Shown: piece by piece, positions 8,554 to 18,968 of the stretch | Numbering within the stretch: the stretch's first letter is position 1 | Layout of the letters: every line of letters starts with the position of its first letter | Assembly (NCBI RefSeq): GCF_022747945.1 | Contig: NZ_JALDST010000001.1 | Coordinates: 2,976,001 to 3,040,000, forward strand | Source: Micromonospora sp. R77 | GTDB lineage: Bacteria; Actinomycetota; Actinomycetes; Mycobacteriales; Micromonosporaceae | Direction: 5' to 3' | DNA: 64,000 nt | The notes under the pieces: generated by a model | Databases searched by the model: none | Told to the model about the DNA's origin: nothing | What the model saw: the letters and a program-made list of their open reading frames with translations, nothing else | Program-made: the position numbers and the translations under genes

Positions 8554-8817
8554 GTGCCTCGCGTCGTCGTCGACGTCATGCTCAAGCCCGAGATCCTCGA
8601 TCCTCAGGGCCAGGCCGTCGCAAACGCGCTGCCCCGGCTCGGCGTCAGCGACGTCGCCTCTGTCCGGATCGGCAGGCGGATCGAGATCGATTTCACCGGT
8701 GAACCGGACCTGGACCGCGCCCGGGAGATCGCCGACAAGCTGCTCGCCAACCCGGTCATCGAGGACTTCACCGTCCGCCTGGTCGAGGCCGACGAGACCG
8801 TGGACGCGCACCCGTGA
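8554..8817 (+). CDS. purS: Phosphoribosylformylglycinamidine synthase subunit PurS
   Basis: 87 residues from the GTG at 8554, six bases after CAGGAG. PurS is the small dimeric subunit that bridges PurQ and PurL in the FGAM synthase complex, step four of purine synthesis. The sequence [17 protein letters not shown] and the central GRRIEIDF, then [14 protein letters not shown], are typical, and the length equals the family norm. It overlaps purQ by four bases (GTGA), so the two are translationally coupled. It is the first gene of the purSQL-comB unit. Confidence 0.96.
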   Translation: MPRVVVDVMLKPEILDPQGQAVANALPRLGVSDVASVRIGRRIEIDFTGEPDLDRAREIADKLLANPVIEDFTVRLVEADETVDAHP

Positions 8818-9497
8818 CCGCCCGGGTCGGTGTGGTGACCTTCCCCGGCTCGCTCGACGACGGCGACGCGGCCCGGGCCGTCCGGATCGCGGGCGCCGAG
8901 CCGGTCCGGCTCTGGCACGGCGACCCGGAGCTGCACGGGGTGGACGCCGTCGTCCTCCCGGGTGGCTTCTCCTACGGTGACTACCTGCGCTGCGGCGCCA
9001 TCGCCCGGTTCGCCCCGGTGATGGGGACGATCGTGGACGCGGCCCGGGGCGGCCTGCCGGTCCTCGGCATCTGCAACGGCTTCCAGATCCTCTGCGAGGC
9101 CCACCTGCTGCCCGGTGCGCTCACCCGCAACCAGCACCTGCACTTCCGCAACCGGGACCAGGTGCTGCGCATCGAGTCCGCCGGCACCGCCTGGACCAAC
9201 GCGTTCCAGCCGGGCCAGGAGGTGCTCGTCCCGGTCAAGAACGGCGAGGGCTGCTATGTCGCCGACGCCGCGACGCTGGACCAGCTCGAGGCCGAGGGCC
9301 GCGTCGTCGCCCGCTACCTGGGCGGCAACCCCAACGGTTCGCAGCGCGACATCGCCGCGATCACCAACCAGGCCGGCAACGTGGTCGGCATCATGCCGCA
9401 TCCCGAGCACGCGGTGGAGGCCCTCACCGGTCCCTCCCTCGACGGTCTCGGCTTCTTCACCTCGGTGTTGAAGCACCTGGTGGGGGCGCCGGCGTGA
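8814..9497 (+). CDS. purQ: FGAM synthase, glutaminase subunit PurQ
   Basis: 227 residues. This is a class I glutamine amidotransferase that releases ammonia from glutamine for PurL. The catalytic cysteine is Cys87 in [12 protein letters not shown], and the His/Glu pair is in [11 protein letters not shown] near the C terminus. The N-terminal [17 protein letters not shown] and the oxyanion strand [12 protein letters not shown] are also characteristic. The GTG start overlaps the purS stop. Downstream, 52 bases separate it from purL and hold a small GC hairpin and a GAGGAG ribosome site. Confidence 0.96.
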   Translation: MTARVGVVTFPGSLDDGDAARAVRIAGAEPVRLWHGDPELHGVDAVVLPGGFSYGDYLRCGAIARFAPVMGTIVDAARGGLPVLGICNGFQILCEAHLLPGALTRNQHLHFRNRDQVLRIESAGTAWTNAFQPGQEVLVPVKNGEGCYVADAATLDQLEAEGRVVARYLGGNPNGSQRDIAAITNQAGNVVGIMPHPEHAVEALTGPSLDGLGFFTSVLKHLVGAPA

Positions 9498-9549
9498 GCA
9501 CGGTTCGGCGCAACCGCCCGCAGGGCGGCGAGCGCAGCGAGGAGACTTC

Positions 9550-12444
9550 ATGACCACCCATCCGGACCCGGCCGTACGGGAGACACCGGGCGCCTTCCCG
9601 GCCGCCCCGGCGGATCCGCGTGCGGCCTCCGTGGTGCCGCAGGCCGGCCCGGCCGACGACTGGACGCTCGGTGTGGACACCGTGCCGCAGGCGGCCGGCA
9701 CGCCGGAGGAGCTCCAGCCGTACGCCGAGCTGGGCCTGCGCGACGACGAGTACGAGCGCATCCGGCACATCCTGGGTCGTCGTCCCACCCAGGCCGAGCT
9801 GGCCATGTACTCGATCATGTGGAGCGAGCACTGCTCCTACAAGTCCAGCAAGGTGCACCTGCGCCAGTTCGGTGAGAAGGCCCCGCCGAGCGACCGGATG
9901 CTCGCCGGCATCGGCGAGAACGCCGGTGTGGTGCAGATCTCCGACGAGCTGGCGGTGACCTTCAAGGTCGAGTCGCACAACCACCCGAGCTTCGTCGAGC
10001 CGTACCAGGGTGCGGCGACCGGCGTGGGCGGCATCGTCCGCGACATCCTCGCCATGGGCGCCCGCCCGGTCGCGGTGATGGACCCGCTGCGGTTCGGCGC
10101 GGCCGACCACCCGGACACCGCCCGGGTGCTGCCCGGCGTGGTCGCCGGCGTCGGCGGCTACGGCAACTGCCTGGGTCTGCCCAACATCGGCGGTGAGGTC
10201 GTCTTCGACCCCTGCTACCAGGGCAACCCGCTGGTCAACGCGCTCTGCCTCGGCGTGCTGCCGGTCAACCGGCTGCAGCGCAAGGAGGCCGCCGGCCCCG
10301 GCAACGTGGTCGTGCTGATGGGTGCCCGGACCGGCCGCGACGGCATCGGCGGCGTGTCGGTGCTGGCCAGCGCCACCTTCGACGAGGGCAGCGAGCAGCG
10401 CCGCCCGTCGGTGCAGGTCGGCGACCCGTTCATGGAGAAGCTCCTCATCGAGGCATGCTTGGAGCTGTACGATGCCGAGCTGGTCGTCGGCATCCAGGAC
10501 CTCGGCGGCGCGGGTCTGACCTGCGCGCTCACCGAGACCGCCGCCTCCGCCGGCACCGGCATGCGGGTCTGGCTGGAGCGGGTCCCGCTGCGCGAGGCGT
10601 CGATGACGCCGCACGAGATCCTGGCCAGCGAGTCCCAGGAGCGGATGCTGCTGGTGGTCGCCCCGGACAAGCTGGAGGCGGTGCTCAAGACCGCCGAGAA
10701 GTGGGGCGTCTGGGCCACCGCCATCGGCGAGGTCACCGCACCGTCCCCGGACGGCCAGCCCGGCCGCCTGGTGATCACCTGGCGCGACCAGCTGGTGGTG
10801 GACGTGCCGCCGGGTTCGCTGGTGGACGACGGTCCGGTCTACGCCCGCCCGATGCGGGAGCCGGCCGACCTGATCCTGCTCCAGGCCGACCGGGCGGAGA
10901 CCCTGCCCCGGCCGAGCGACCCGGACGCGCTCCGGGAGACCGTGCTGCGGATGATCGCGTCGCCGAACCTGGCCGACAAGACCTGGGTCACCGAGCAGTA
11001 CGACCGCTACGTCCTGGGCAACACCGTGCTGGCCCAGCCGGAGGACTCCGGGGTGATCCGGATCGACGAGCGGACCGGTCTCGGCGTCGCCCTGTCGCTC
11101 GACGGCAACGGCCGGTACGCCCGCCTCGACCCGTACCACGGGACGAAGCTCGCGCTGGCCGAGGCGTACCGGAACGTGGCGGTGACCGGCGCGAAGCCGA
11201 TCGCCGTGACCAACTGCCTCAACTTCGGCTCGCCGGAGGACCCGGGCGTGATGTGGCAGTTCGCCGAGGCCGTGCGCGGCCTGGCGGACGGCTGCCTGGA
11301 GCTGGGCATCCCGGTGACCGGCGGCAACGTCAGCTTCTACAACCAGACCGGGGCCGCGGCGATCCACCCGACCCCGGTGGTCGGTGTCCTCGGCGTGCTG
11401 GACAACGTCGCCGACCGGGTGCCGATGGGCTTCGTGCCGCGGCCCGGCGGCGACCACGACCAGCTCTTCCTGCTCGGTGAGACGCACGTGGAGCTCTCCG
11501 GCTCGGAGTGGGCCTGGGTCACCCACGAGCACCTGGGTGGCATCCCGCCGCAGGTCGACCTGGCCCGTGAGCGGCAGCTCGGCGAGCTGCTGGCCGAGGC
11601 GGCCCGGGTCGGGCACGTCAGCTCGGCGCACGACCTCTCCGACGGTGGTCTCGCGCAGAGCCTGGTCGAGTCCTGCCTGCGGCGCGGGGTCGGCGCCCGG
11701 ATCGCGCTGCCGGAGCACTTCACCGGCGGGTCGATGCCGTTCGTCTACCTGTTCAGCGAGTCCGCGGGACGGGTCCTGGTGTCGGTGCCGCGCGGGCACG
11801 AGAAGGCGTTCACCGCGCTCTGCGGCGAGCGCGGGGTGCCGTGGGAGTTCATCGGGGTCACCGACCCGGCCGGTGGTGCCCTGGAGGTGCACGGCCAGTT
11901 CCGGATCGGCCTGGACGAGCTGCGCGCCGCGCACACCGCGACGCTGCCGCGCCTGTTCGGCACCGAGGCACCGGCCCAGGTGGCGGTGGAGGCGACCCGG
12001 ACCGGGACGACCACCGTCCTCCCGGCCACCGCCGAGCAGCCGGTGGACGTACCGGTGGCCCGGCCCACCACGGAGTCCCGGTCCGCCGAGGCGACCGTCC
12101 CAGCGACCGGGGAGACCAAGCCGGCTGACGCCGGCACCGTCTCGGACGAGCCGCGGGACGGGCGCGAGGCCGGCGAACCGCGCGCAACCACCGACGTCCG
12201 CGATGCGGCGGACGCCGGTGAGGGCGCGGGCACCCGTGACGCCACGGACACCGACGACGCCACGGGTCCGCGTGCCGCCACGGACAGCCGGGAGGCCACG
12301 GAACCGCGCGCGGCCACGGATGCCCGTGATGCGGCGGGCGCCGGTGACGGCTCGGTCTCCCCGGCCGGGGAGACCGGCGACAGCACGGCGGGCTCCGCGA
12401 CGGATTCCGGTGACCCGGACCAGCACTCGACCGATCAGCGCTGA
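9550..12444 (+). CDS. purL: FGAM synthase PurL with long disordered C-terminal tail
   Basis: 964 residues. PurL uses ATP and ammonia from PurQ to convert FGAR to FGAM. The conserved core starts after a 60-residue N-terminal extension. It includes the motif [16 protein letters not shown] (about residues 90-105), [21 protein letters not shown], and the repeated domain with [19 protein letters not shown], and ends near residue 805. The remaining about 155 residues are a low-complexity tail rich in Ala, Thr, Asp, Glu and Arg with imperfect repeats such as [20 protein letters not shown], which is unusual, since PurL of this type normally ends near 750 residues. The tail has no predicted fold. The comB-like gene starts inside the last 35 bases. 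Confidence 0.95.
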   Translation: MTTHPDPAVRETPGAFPAAPADPRAASVVPQAGPADDWTLGVDTVPQAAGTPEELQPYAELGLRDDEYERIRHILGRRPTQAELAMYSIMWSEHCSYKSSKVHLRQFGEKAPPSDRMLAGIGENAGVVQISDELAVTFKVESHNHPSFVEPYQGAATGVGGIVRDILAMGARPVAVMDPLRFGAADHPDTARVLPGVVAGVGGYGNCLGLPNIGGEVVFDPCYQGNPLVNALCLGVLPVNRLQRKEAAGPGNVVVLMGARTGRDGIGGVSVLASATFDEGSEQRRPSVQVGDPFMEKLLIEACLELYDAELVVGIQDLGGAGLTCALTETAASAGTGMRVWLERVPLREASMTPHEILASESQERMLLVVAPDKLEAVLKTAEKWGVWATAIGEVTAPSPDGQPGRLVITWRDQLVVDVPPGSLVDDGPVYARPMREPADLILLQADRAETLPRPSDPDALRETVLRMIASPNLADKTWVTEQYDRYVLGNTVLAQPEDSGVIRIDERTGLGVALSLDGNGRYARLDPYHGTKLALAEAYRNVAVTGAKPIAVTNCLNFGSPEDPGVMWQFAEAVRGLADGCLELGIPVTGGNVSFYNQTGAAAIHPTPVVGVLGVLDNVADRVPMGFVPRPGGDHDQLFLLGETHVELSGSEWAWVTHEHLGGIPPQVDLARERQLGELLAEAARVGHVSSAHDLSDGGLAQSLVESCLRRGVGARIALPEHFTGGSMPFVYLFSESAGRVLVSVPRGHEKAFTALCGERGVPWEFIGVTDPAGGALEVHGQFRIGLDELRAAHTATLPRLFGTEAPAQVAVEATRTGTTTVLPATAEQPVDVPVARPTTESRSAEATVPATGETKPADAGTVSDEPRDGREAGEPRATTDVRDAADAGEGAGTRDATDTDDATGPRAATDSREATEPRAATDARDAAGAGDGSVSPAGETGDSTAGSATDSGDPDQHSTDQR

Positions 12445-13201
12445 GGCGTTGGCCGCGGCCGTACACGCCCAGCCCGGATCCGGGGCCCGGTTCGACTGGG
12501 GCCTGACCGGGGCGGCCGAACTCGGCCGGGTGTGTGCGGCCCTGGTGGTGGTGGACGTCCTCTCGTTCACCACCGCCGTCGAGGTGGCGGTCGGCCGCGG
12601 CATGCGGGTGCACCCGTTCCCGTGGGGCGAGCAGGCGGCCGACTACGCCCGCCGGGTCGGGGCGGTCGCCGCCGTCGGCCGCCGGCGGACCACCCCGGAG
12701 CATCCGTGGTCGCTCTCCCCGGCGGCGCTGCGGGCCGCGCCGGTCGTACCGGACCTGGTCCTGCCGTCACCGAACGGCTCGGCGATCAGCGCCGCCGCCA
12801 GCGCCACCGGCCTGCCGGTGATCGCGGCGTGCCTGCGCAACGCCCGCGCCGTCGGGCGTTGGCTCCAGGCCGAGGGGTACGGCTCGATCGACGCCCCGGT
12901 CGGCGTGGTCGCCGCGGGTGAGCGCTGGCCGGACGGCTCGCTGCGTCCCTCGGTGGAGGATCAACTCGGGGCGGCCAGCGTGCTCGACGCCCTCTCCGAC
13001 GTGTCGGGTGGGTTGTCGGTGGAGGCGGCGATGGCGTTGGCCGCGCTGGCCAGTACCCCGGACGTGGCGGCGGCGGTCCGTGGCTGCGTCTCCGGACGGG
13101 AGTTGATCGAGGGCGGCTTCGCGGCCGACGTGGCGGTCGCCGTCCAGCTCGACGTCTCCGACGTGGTACCGGTGCTCCGCCAGGGCGTCTTCACCGCCTG
13201 A
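12410..13201 (+). CDS. 2-phosphosulfolactate phosphatase (ComB) family protein
   Basis: 263 residues from the GTG at 12410, which lies within the end of purL (35-base overlap in another frame); no other good start is seen. The sequence matches the ComB family: [21 protein letters not shown] near the N terminus, [14 protein letters not shown] in the middle, [12 protein letters not shown] and [14 protein letters not shown] motifs after it. ComB dephosphorylates phosphosulfolactate in coenzyme M synthesis in archaea. Actinobacteria do not make coenzyme M by that route, so the substrate here is unknown. The position with purL is interesting but may just be synteny. A perfect hairpin follows at 13348. 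Confidence 0.85.
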   Translation: MTRTSTRPISAEALAAAVHAQPGSGARFDWGLTGAAELGRVCAALVVVDVLSFTTAVEVAVGRGMRVHPFPWGEQAADYARRVGAVAAVGRRRTTPEHPWSLSPAALRAAPVVPDLVLPSPNGSAISAAASATGLPVIAACLRNARAVGRWLQAEGYGSIDAPVGVVAAGERWPDGSLRPSVEDQLGAASVLDALSDVSGGLSVEAAMALAALASTPDVAAAVRGCVSGRELIEGGFAADVAVAVQLDVSDVVPVLRQGVFTA

Positions 13202-13347
13202 CCCGGGCCCGCCCCGTCGAGTCCGCCATGTCGCCGGCTGGTAGATCCCCGGCCTGTTCGAGCCGACAGGTCGGCGGCACGGTGTGCCTCTTGCCGTCGG
13301 CGTGACGGGGAGAAGGGGAAGCGGGCAGCCCGGGATGAGACACGGCA

Positions 13348-13376
13348 GTGGCCGCCCGGGAAACCCGGGCGGCCAC
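13348..13376. terminator. Bidirectional hairpin terminator
   Basis: Perfect 13-bp arms (13348-13360, 13364-13376) with an AAA loop between the convergent comB-like gene and the minus-strand membrane protein gene. Confidence 0.8.
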
Positions 13377-13395
13377 GTGTCGGTTCGTCGGTGGG

Positions 13396-15474
13396 TCAGT
13401 CGTCCAGCCAGTCCAGCCTGCGGCCGCCCCGGTCCTGCGGCGGCGGCCCGTCCGGGCGGGCCCGCCCGGCCTGGGCCGGGTCACCGTAGTAGCCGCCCTG
13501 CTCCTGGCCCTGGTTGTCGTAGCCGGGGCTGCGCTGCTGCGGCGGCTCCTGGCCGTAGCCACCCTGCTGGCCGTAGCCGCCCTGCGGTGCCTGACCGTAG
13601 CCGTCGCCCTGCTGCGGCTGGCCGTAACCGCCGCGCTGGTCGTAGCCGTCGTAGCCCTGCTGCTGACCACCGTCGTAGCCGCCGCCGGCAGGCGCGTTGT
13701 CGTAGCCGCGGCCGGTCGGCGCGTTGTCGTAGCCGCGACCCGCCGGGGCGTTGTCGTAACCGCCGCCCGCCGGGGCGTTGTCGTAGCCGCCGCCGGGCGC
13801 GGTGCCGTAGCCACCACCCGAGGCGCCGTAGCCGCCGTCCTGGCCGTAGCCGGTGCCCGGCTCCGGCGCGCGGCCGTACGGGCCCGGCTCGGGTTGGCCG
13901 TAGCCCCGGCCCTGGTCCGCCTGCGGCTGGTAGGTGCTGGTCGGATACGGGTCGGCCGCCGGGGCGTAGGACGTGCTGTCACCGGTGTAGCGGCCGGTGG
14001 GCTCGTCGTACCGCTCGCCGCCGTAGCCGCCGCCCTGGGCCGGCGGGTAGCCCGCCGCCCCGGCAGCGCCGGCCGCACCGGCACCGTAGTCCCGGCCGCC
14101 GTAGCCACCGCCGGACGCGGGTGCGTCGCCGTAGCCGCCACCCGAGGCCGGCGCGTTGCCGTAACCGCCGCCCGAGGCGGGCGCGTTGCCGTAGCCGTTG
14201 CCGGCGCCGTAGCCGCCCTGAGCGGGGGCCTCGTCGCCGTAGCCGCTGCCGGCCCAGCCCGGCTGCCCGCCCGATCCGTACGCGGGCGGTGGGGCACCGT
14301 ACGGGTCCGGCGGGACGTCGTCGACCACCGGGCGGTGCATCATCGTCGGGGCGTCGCTGAGCGAGGTGCCACCGACCATGGTGGGAGCCGGGCCGAGACC
14401 CATCCCGCCGTTGACCACCCGGGTCTGGTCGTCCGTACCCCGGTAGGCGCCCCGGGCGTTCGGGACCGGGCTCGCGGCGGCGGCCGGGACGGCCTCGTCG
14501 TCGGGGTCGTCGCCCTCGTTCTTGCGGCGCATGTAGAGCAGCACGATGGTGCCGACGCCGACGGCCACGAAGAGGCCGCCGAGCAGGATCAGCAGCCACG
14601 AGCCGAAGCCGCCCGAGTCCTCGTTGGCGGCGGCGGCCACCTGGCCGGGGCTCGTCTCGGGGGCGCTCTCCTCGGGGGAGGCGTCGTCGCTCGCCTCATC
14701 CGACGGGGTGGCCTCGGCGCTCGCCGACGGGCTGGCGCTCGGGGTGGCCTCGGTCTTGATCGGCAGGCTGAGCCGCTGGCCGGTCACGCTCTGGCCGGCG
14801 TTCGCGGTGAAATTCTTGTAGACCTTGACGTCGTTCAGGACGGCACCGAGGTCGATCCGGCCCGGCGCGATCGGCGCCGACTCGGAGCCGTTGAACCGGT
14901 AGTTGCCCTTGTCGTCGCTGATCGTGGTGTACCGGTGCTGCTGCGAGTCGAGCAGCATCACGGTGGCGTTCGGCACCGCGTCGCCGGTGGACGAGTTGGT
15001 GACCTTGCCGGAGACCAGCTTGACCGTCTGCACCTGCTGCTGGGTCGGGCTGGGCGCGGCCTTCGCCTTCACCGTCAGCGAGAAGGTCGGCGTGGCCGGG
15101 TTGGACTTGTCCGGCTTGACCTGCACCGTCACGTTCGTGTTGGCGTCCGACACGTTGTCGTTGGCCCGGATGGTCAGCACCTGCGTCTTCGGCGAACCGG
15201 GCGGGCCGTTGAACTGGAAGTTGCCGCAACCGCTGCTGCAGCTGACGCCGGACGGGAGGCCGGTGAGGTTGAGGTCACCGCTCTTGTCCTCGGTACCCGG
15301 CGTGATGACCACGGTGACCGTGGCGTCGCTACCGGCGTTCAGGGTGACCGACTGTGGCTGCACGACGGCCTCGGCCGCGAGGGCCGGTGTGGCGGGGACG
15401 GTGAGCAGGGCGCCGGCAACCAGCGCTACGACCACACCGGCCCGCTGCTTCCAGGCACGTCGGTGTGTTGACAC
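13396..15474 (-). CDS. Secreted single-pass membrane protein with SdrD/CNA-B-like domain and Gly-Tyr-rich cytoplasmic tail
   Basis: 692 residues from the GTG at 15474 (GGAAGG eight bases upstream). A signal peptide ends near ALAAE (about residue 33). Outside the cell lie a beta-rich domain with a CSSGCGNF cysteine pair and a carboxypeptidase-regulatory/CNA-B-like domain ([21 protein letters not shown], then [10 protein letters not shown]). An acidic Ser/Pro/Glu linker and one membrane helix ([22 protein letters not shown], split here only by me at no point) lead to MRRKNEG and a cytoplasmic tail of about 370 residues. The tail is almost entirely [11 protein letters not shown] and [10 protein letters not shown] repeats with many Pro and Gln. 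Such Gly-Tyr-rich tails are typical of proteins that self-associate. Function is unknown; it may be a cell-envelope scaffold. Confidence 0.8.
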   Translation of the reverse strand: MSTHRRAWKQRAGVVVALVAGALLTVPATPALAAEAVVQPQSVTLNAGSDATVTVVITPGTEDKSGDLNLTGLPSGVSCSSGCGNFQFNGPPGSPKTQVLTIRANDNVSDANTNVTVQVKPDKSNPATPTFSLTVKAKAAPSPTQQQVQTVKLVSGKVTNSSTGDAVPNATVMLLDSQQHRYTTISDDKGNYRFNGSESAPIAPGRIDLGAVLNDVKVYKNFTANAGQSVTGQRLSLPIKTEATPSASPSASAEATPSDEASDDASPEESAPETSPGQVAAAANEDSGGFGSWLLILLGGLFVAVGVGTIVLLYMRRKNEGDDPDDEAVPAAAASPVPNARGAYRGTDDQTRVVNGGMGLGPAPTMVGGTSLSDAPTMMHRPVVDDVPPDPYGAPPPAYGSGGQPGWAGSGYGDEAPAQGGYGAGNGYGNAPASGGGYGNAPASGGGYGDAPASGGGYGGRDYGAGAAGAAGAAGYPPAQGGGYGGERYDEPTGRYTGDSTSYAPAADPYPTSTYQPQADQGRGYGQPEPGPYGRAPEPGTGYGQDGGYGASGGGYGTAPGGGYDNAPAGGGYDNAPAGRGYDNAPTGRGYDNAPAGGGYDGGQQQGYDGYDQRGGYGQPQQGDGYGQAPQGGYGQQGGYGQEPPQQRSPGYDNQGQEQGGYYGDPAQAGRARPDGPPPQDRGGRRLDWLDD

Positions 15475-15632
15475 GTCCACCGCCTTCCGGTCTGACCTCC
15501 CTGGCCGGCGGATGCCGGGCCCGGGATCATCACGGTACGAATACGCCGTCGGCAACTATGCCTTGTCTGACCGGATCGGCGCGACCCAGGGCCAGCGTCG
15601 GAAGCGCTGCACTCGGGTCGTATCGTCCCGTC

Positions 15633-15986
15633 GTGTCCTCTCCGCACTCTAAGTCCGCCGCGGTCGCGGCAGCGTTGTCGGCGCTGGACGAGGGGCGTAC
15701 GCCCGAACGGCCGGTGTTCCGGGAGGCGGTCCGTACCCTCTTGGCCGTCCTCGTGGAGCGCGCCCCCGGCCGTTCGGTGGAGGTGCGGGTTCCACCTTAC
15801 GGTGCCGTGCAGTGCGTAGCCGGTCCGCGACACACCCGTGGCACCCCGCCGAACGTGGTCGAGATGGATCCGGGCACCTGGCTGGCACTCGCCACCGGCC
15901 GCCTCGAGTGGGCGGCGGCGGTCACCGAGGGTCGCGTACGGGTGAGCGGGGTCCGGGCCGACCTCTCCGCGTACCTGCCGCTCTAG
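15633..15986 (+). CDS. Sterol carrier family (SCP2-like) protein
   Basis: 117 residues from the GTG at 15633. The pattern [34 protein letters not shown], split by me into its parts [14 protein letters not shown] and [20 protein letters not shown], is that of the small actinobacterial SCP2-like proteins found next to purF in mycobacteria and streptomycetes. The [12 protein letters not shown] stretch and [14 protein letters not shown] are the most conserved parts. The role is not known; lipid or hydrophobic-ligand binding is assumed from the fold. No SD sequence is visible before the GTG, so a leaderless mRNA is possible. It is divergent from the membrane protein gene and on the same strand as purF. 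Confidence 0.8.
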   Translation: MSSPHSKSAAVAAALSALDEGRTPERPVFREAVRTLLAVLVERAPGRSVEVRVPPYGAVQCVAGPRHTRGTPPNVVEMDPGTWLALATGRLEWAAAVTEGRVRVSGVRADLSAYLPL

Positions 15987-16027
15987 CTGCGTCGACGCCG
16001 CACCTACCATCACTGGGCGGAGCCCGG

Positions 16028-16070
16028 TCGTGACTATGTGTATTGACTTCGATTCGCGTACACTGACAGG
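16028..16070 (+). promoter_or_regulatory. AT-rich promoter-like segment upstream of purF
   Basis: The only AT-rich patch in this interval contains TGACTATGTGTATTGACTTC and TACACT. A TTGACT hexamer (16043) and TACACT (16059) are only 10 bases apart, so they cannot both serve one ordinary sigma-70-type promoter; TACACT as a -10 box with a poor -35, or an operator, is likelier. About 85 bases of leader precede the purF start. Confidence 0.4.
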
Positions 16071-16151
16071 CGACGACGGTCCCGGCCGACCGCGCGGAGC
16101 TCTCCCCCGACTCCGCCCAGGCCAGTCCAGACCAGCATGAGGGAGCGGCAG

Positions 16152-17690
16152 GTGCCCCGAGGCGATGGCCGGCTGAGCCACGACCTTGACCCCCAACGAC
16201 CCGGCCCCCAGGACGCGTGCGGCGTCTTCGGTGTCTGGGCGCCGGGGGAAGAGGTCGCCAACCTCACCTATTTCGGGCTCTACGCCCTCCAGCACCGTGG
16301 CCAGGAGGCCGCCGGCATCGCGGTCAGCGACGGCTCCGGCGTGGTGGTCTACAAGGATCTCGGCCTGGTCGCCCAGGTCTTCGACGAGCCGACCCTGGCC
16401 AGCCTGCGCGGGCACCTCGCCATCGGGCACGCCCGCTACTCCACCACCGGCGGGTCGACCTGGGAGAACGCCCAGCCCACCATCCGGTCCACCACCTCCG
16501 GCACGACCATCGCGCTGGCCCACAACGGCAACCTGGTCAACACCGCCGAGCTCCAGCGGGAGGTGGCCGAGCGGGGTCTCGACTCCGACGGCTCGACCAA
16601 CGACACCTCGCTGGTCACGATGCTGCTGGCCGGCCGGCCGGATCTCTCCGTCGAGGCGGCCGCGCTGGAGGTGCTGCCGCAGCTGCGCGGCGCGTTCAGC
16701 TTCGTCTTCATGGACGAGTCGACGCTCTACGCCGCCCGTGACCCGCACGGCGTGCGCCCGCTGGTGCTGGGCCGGCTGGAGTGCGGCTGGGTGGTGGCCA
16801 GCGAGACCGCCGCGCTGGACATCGTCGGCGCCAGCGTGGTGCGCGAGGTCGAGCCGGGCGAGTTGATCGCCATCGACGAGGACGGGCTGCGCTCCACCCG
16901 GTTCGCCGCGCCGGAGCCGAAGGGCTGCCTCTTCGAGTACGTCTACATCGCCCGCCCGGACGCCACCATCGCCGGCCGGAACGTGCACGCCGCGCGGGTG
17001 CAGATCGGCCGCCAGCTCGCCAAGGAGCACCCGGTCGAGGCGGATCTGGTGATCCCGGTGCCGGAGTCCGGCACCCCGGCGGCGATCGGCTACGCCGAGG
17101 AGTCCGGCATCACCTACGGCGCGGGCCTGATGAAGAACCCGTACGTGGGGCGCACCTTCATCCAGCCGTCGCAGACGCTGCGCCAGCTCGGCATCCGGCT
17201 GAAGCTCAACCCGCTGCGGCAGAACGTGCGCGGCAAGCGGCTGGTCGTGGTGGACGACTCGATCGTGCGCGGCAACACCCAGCGCGCCATCGTGCGGATG
17301 CTGCGCGAGGCCGGGGCGCTGGAGGTGCACGTCCGGATCTCCTCGCCGCCGGTCAGCTGGCCGTGCTTCTACGGCATCGACTTCGCCACCCGGGCCGAGC
17401 TGCTGGCCAACGGGCTGGACAACGACGGCATCCGGCGCTCCATCGGTGCCGACACGCTGGGCTACGTATCGCTCCCCGGTCTCATCGCGGCGACCGAGCA
17501 GCCGAAGACCCGGCTGTGCCGGGCGTGTTTCGATGGGGAATACCCGATCGAGCTCCCGGCCGGGAACCTGATCGGCAAGCACGTCCTCGAAGGAGTGGGA
17601 CGTCGGGTCGCCACGGAGGCGGCCGACCCCACGGGGCACACCGCCCCTCCGCTCGTCGCCACTCCGGGCGGCGCGACCAACCGCCCGTAG
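16152..17690 (+). CDS. purF: Amidophosphoribosyltransferase
   Basis: 512 residues. The first committed enzyme of purine synthesis transfers ammonia from glutamine to PRPP. The N-terminal nucleophile is Cys23 in DACGVFGVW, so a 22-residue propeptide must be removed. The PRPP loop is VVVDDSIVRGNTQRAIV. Four cysteines (KGCLFEY, WPCFYGID, CRACFDG) fit the [4Fe-4S] cluster of the Bacillus-type enzyme. The GTG at 16152 follows GGGAG by about nine bases; the ATG at 16137 lacks a ribosome site. A 60-base gap with a small hairpin separates it from purM. Confidence 0.96.
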   Translation: MPRGDGRLSHDLDPQRPGPQDACGVFGVWAPGEEVANLTYFGLYALQHRGQEAAGIAVSDGSGVVVYKDLGLVAQVFDEPTLASLRGHLAIGHARYSTTGGSTWENAQPTIRSTTSGTTIALAHNGNLVNTAELQREVAERGLDSDGSTNDTSLVTMLLAGRPDLSVEAAALEVLPQLRGAFSFVFMDESTLYAARDPHGVRPLVLGRLECGWVVASETAALDIVGASVVREVEPGELIAIDEDGLRSTRFAAPEPKGCLFEYVYIARPDATIAGRNVHAARVQIGRQLAKEHPVEADLVIPVPESGTPAAIGYAEESGITYGAGLMKNPYVGRTFIQPSQTLRQLGIRLKLNPLRQNVRGKRLVVVDDSIVRGNTQRAIVRMLREAGALEVHVRISSPPVSWPCFYGIDFATRAELLANGLDNDGIRRSIGADTLGYVSLPGLIAATEQPKTRLCRACFDGEYPIELPAGNLIGKHVLEGVGRRVATEAADPTGHTAPPLVATPGGATNRP

Positions 17691-17751
17691 CACCACCCGA
17701 CGCGGGTCCACACCGTGGTGCGGCTCCGCGAGAACCACAAAGGGGAGAACC

Positions 17752-18906
17752 GTGACGCACGTGTCCGAGCGCAGCGGCGCAGGAAGCAGCCCGACGGGCG
17801 CCGGCGGCGACCGCCAGCCCTGGACGGCCGGCACCGGCCGCACGACGCGCAAACGCTCGGTCTCGTACGCGGACGCCGGAGTGTCGATCGAGGCGGGCGA
17901 CCGCGCGGTCGAGCTGCTGAAGTCCAAGGTCAAGTCCACCCGGCGCCCGGAGGTCATGGGTGACCTGGGCGGTTTCGCCGGCCTGTTCCGGCTGGACACG
18001 AAGAAATACAAGAACCCGATCCTGGCGTCGTCCACCGACGGTGTCGGCACCAAGCTGGTCATCGCCCAGCAGCTCGACATCCACGACACCATCGGCATCG
18101 ACCTGGTCGCCATGGTCGTCGACGACCTGGTCGCCTGTGGTGCCGAGCCGCTCTTCCTGCTCGACTACATCGCCACCGGCGAGGTCGTGCCGGACAAGGT
18201 CGCCGAGATCGGCGCCGGCATCGCCGACGGCTGCCGGTACGCGGGCTGCGCCCTGCTCGGCGGAGAGACCGCCGAGCACCCGGGTGTGCTGCGCCCCGAC
18301 GAGTACGACGTCTCCGCCACCGGTGTGGGTGTGGTGGAGGAGAGCGAGATCCTCAGCCCGGAGCGGGTCGAGGTCGGCGACGTGGTCATCGCGATGCGCT
18401 CCTCGGGCCTGCACTCCAACGGCTACTCGCTGGTGCGGCACGTGCTGCTCGGCGCGGGCCGGATGCGGCTGGACGTGGTGATCGAGGACTTCGGTCGGCA
18501 GCGCACCCTCGGTGAGGAGCTGCTCACCCCCACCAAGATCTATGCGCAGGACTGCCTCAAGCTGATCGCCGAGGCCGAGGTCCGCTCGATCGCCCACGTC
18601 ACCGGCGGCGGCATCCCGGGCAACCTGGTCCGGATCCTGCCGGAGCACGTCGACGCGGTGGTCAACCGCTCCACCTGGAAGCCGCAGCCGATCTTCGACC
18701 TGATCCAGTCCAAGGGACGGATCGAGGACCCGGAGATGGAGCAGACGTTCAACATGGGTGTCGGCATGTTCGCGATCGTCTCCCCCGAGGACGCCGACCG
18801 GGCGCTGGCCACCCTCACCGGGCGGGGCGTGGAGGCCTGGCAGGCCGGCGAGATCATCGAGGGTTCGGGCAACGTGCAGATGATCGGCCAGCACACCCGG
18901 GGCTGA
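17752..18906 (+). CDS. purM: Phosphoribosylformylglycinamidine cyclo-ligase (AIR synthetase)
   Basis: 384 residues from the GTG at 17752, with AGGGGAG about five bases upstream. PurM closes the imidazole ring (FGAM to AIR) with ATP. After a 35-residue variable N terminus, the typical SVSYADAGVSIEAGDRAVELLK is followed by SSTDGVGTKLVIAQQL, DLVACGAEPLFLLDY and ALLGGETAEHPGV, then VTGGGIPGNLVRILP near the C terminus. The length is slightly above the usual 350 because of the N-terminal tail. It is in the same direction as purF and probably co-transcribed. Confidence 0.96.
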   Translation: MTHVSERSGAGSSPTGAGGDRQPWTAGTGRTTRKRSVSYADAGVSIEAGDRAVELLKSKVKSTRRPEVMGDLGGFAGLFRLDTKKYKNPILASSTDGVGTKLVIAQQLDIHDTIGIDLVAMVVDDLVACGAEPLFLLDYIATGEVVPDKVAEIGAGIADGCRYAGCALLGGETAEHPGVLRPDEYDVSATGVGVVEESEILSPERVEVGDVVIAMRSSGLHSNGYSLVRHVLLGAGRMRLDVVIEDFGRQRTLGEELLTPTKIYAQDCLKLIAEAEVRSIAHVTGGGIPGNLVRILPEHVDAVVNRSTWKPQPIFDLIQSKGRIEDPEMEQTFNMGVGMFAIVSPEDADRALATLTGRGVEAWQAGEIIEGSGNVQMIGQHTRG

Positions 18907-18968
18907 TCACGCTGGGCTGATCATCCGGGCACCTGATCGGGGGTTCACCCGAGTGGCCACCGACGCCT

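Noticed and set aside
9457..12603. 1048-residue minus-strand ORF opposite purL
   Set aside because: Shadow frame: low-complexity Arg/Gly/Val-rich translation with no domain, against the clear purL on the plus strand.
13284..15471. Two long plus-strand ORFs opposite the Gly-Tyr-rich protein
   Set aside because: They mirror the repeats of the minus-strand gene and show Arg-rich or Val/Ala-rich translations without domains or ribosome sites.
16028..16151. A riboswitch (guanine or PRPP type) before purF
   Set aside because: No conserved purine-riboswitch or PRPP core is visible in the leader.
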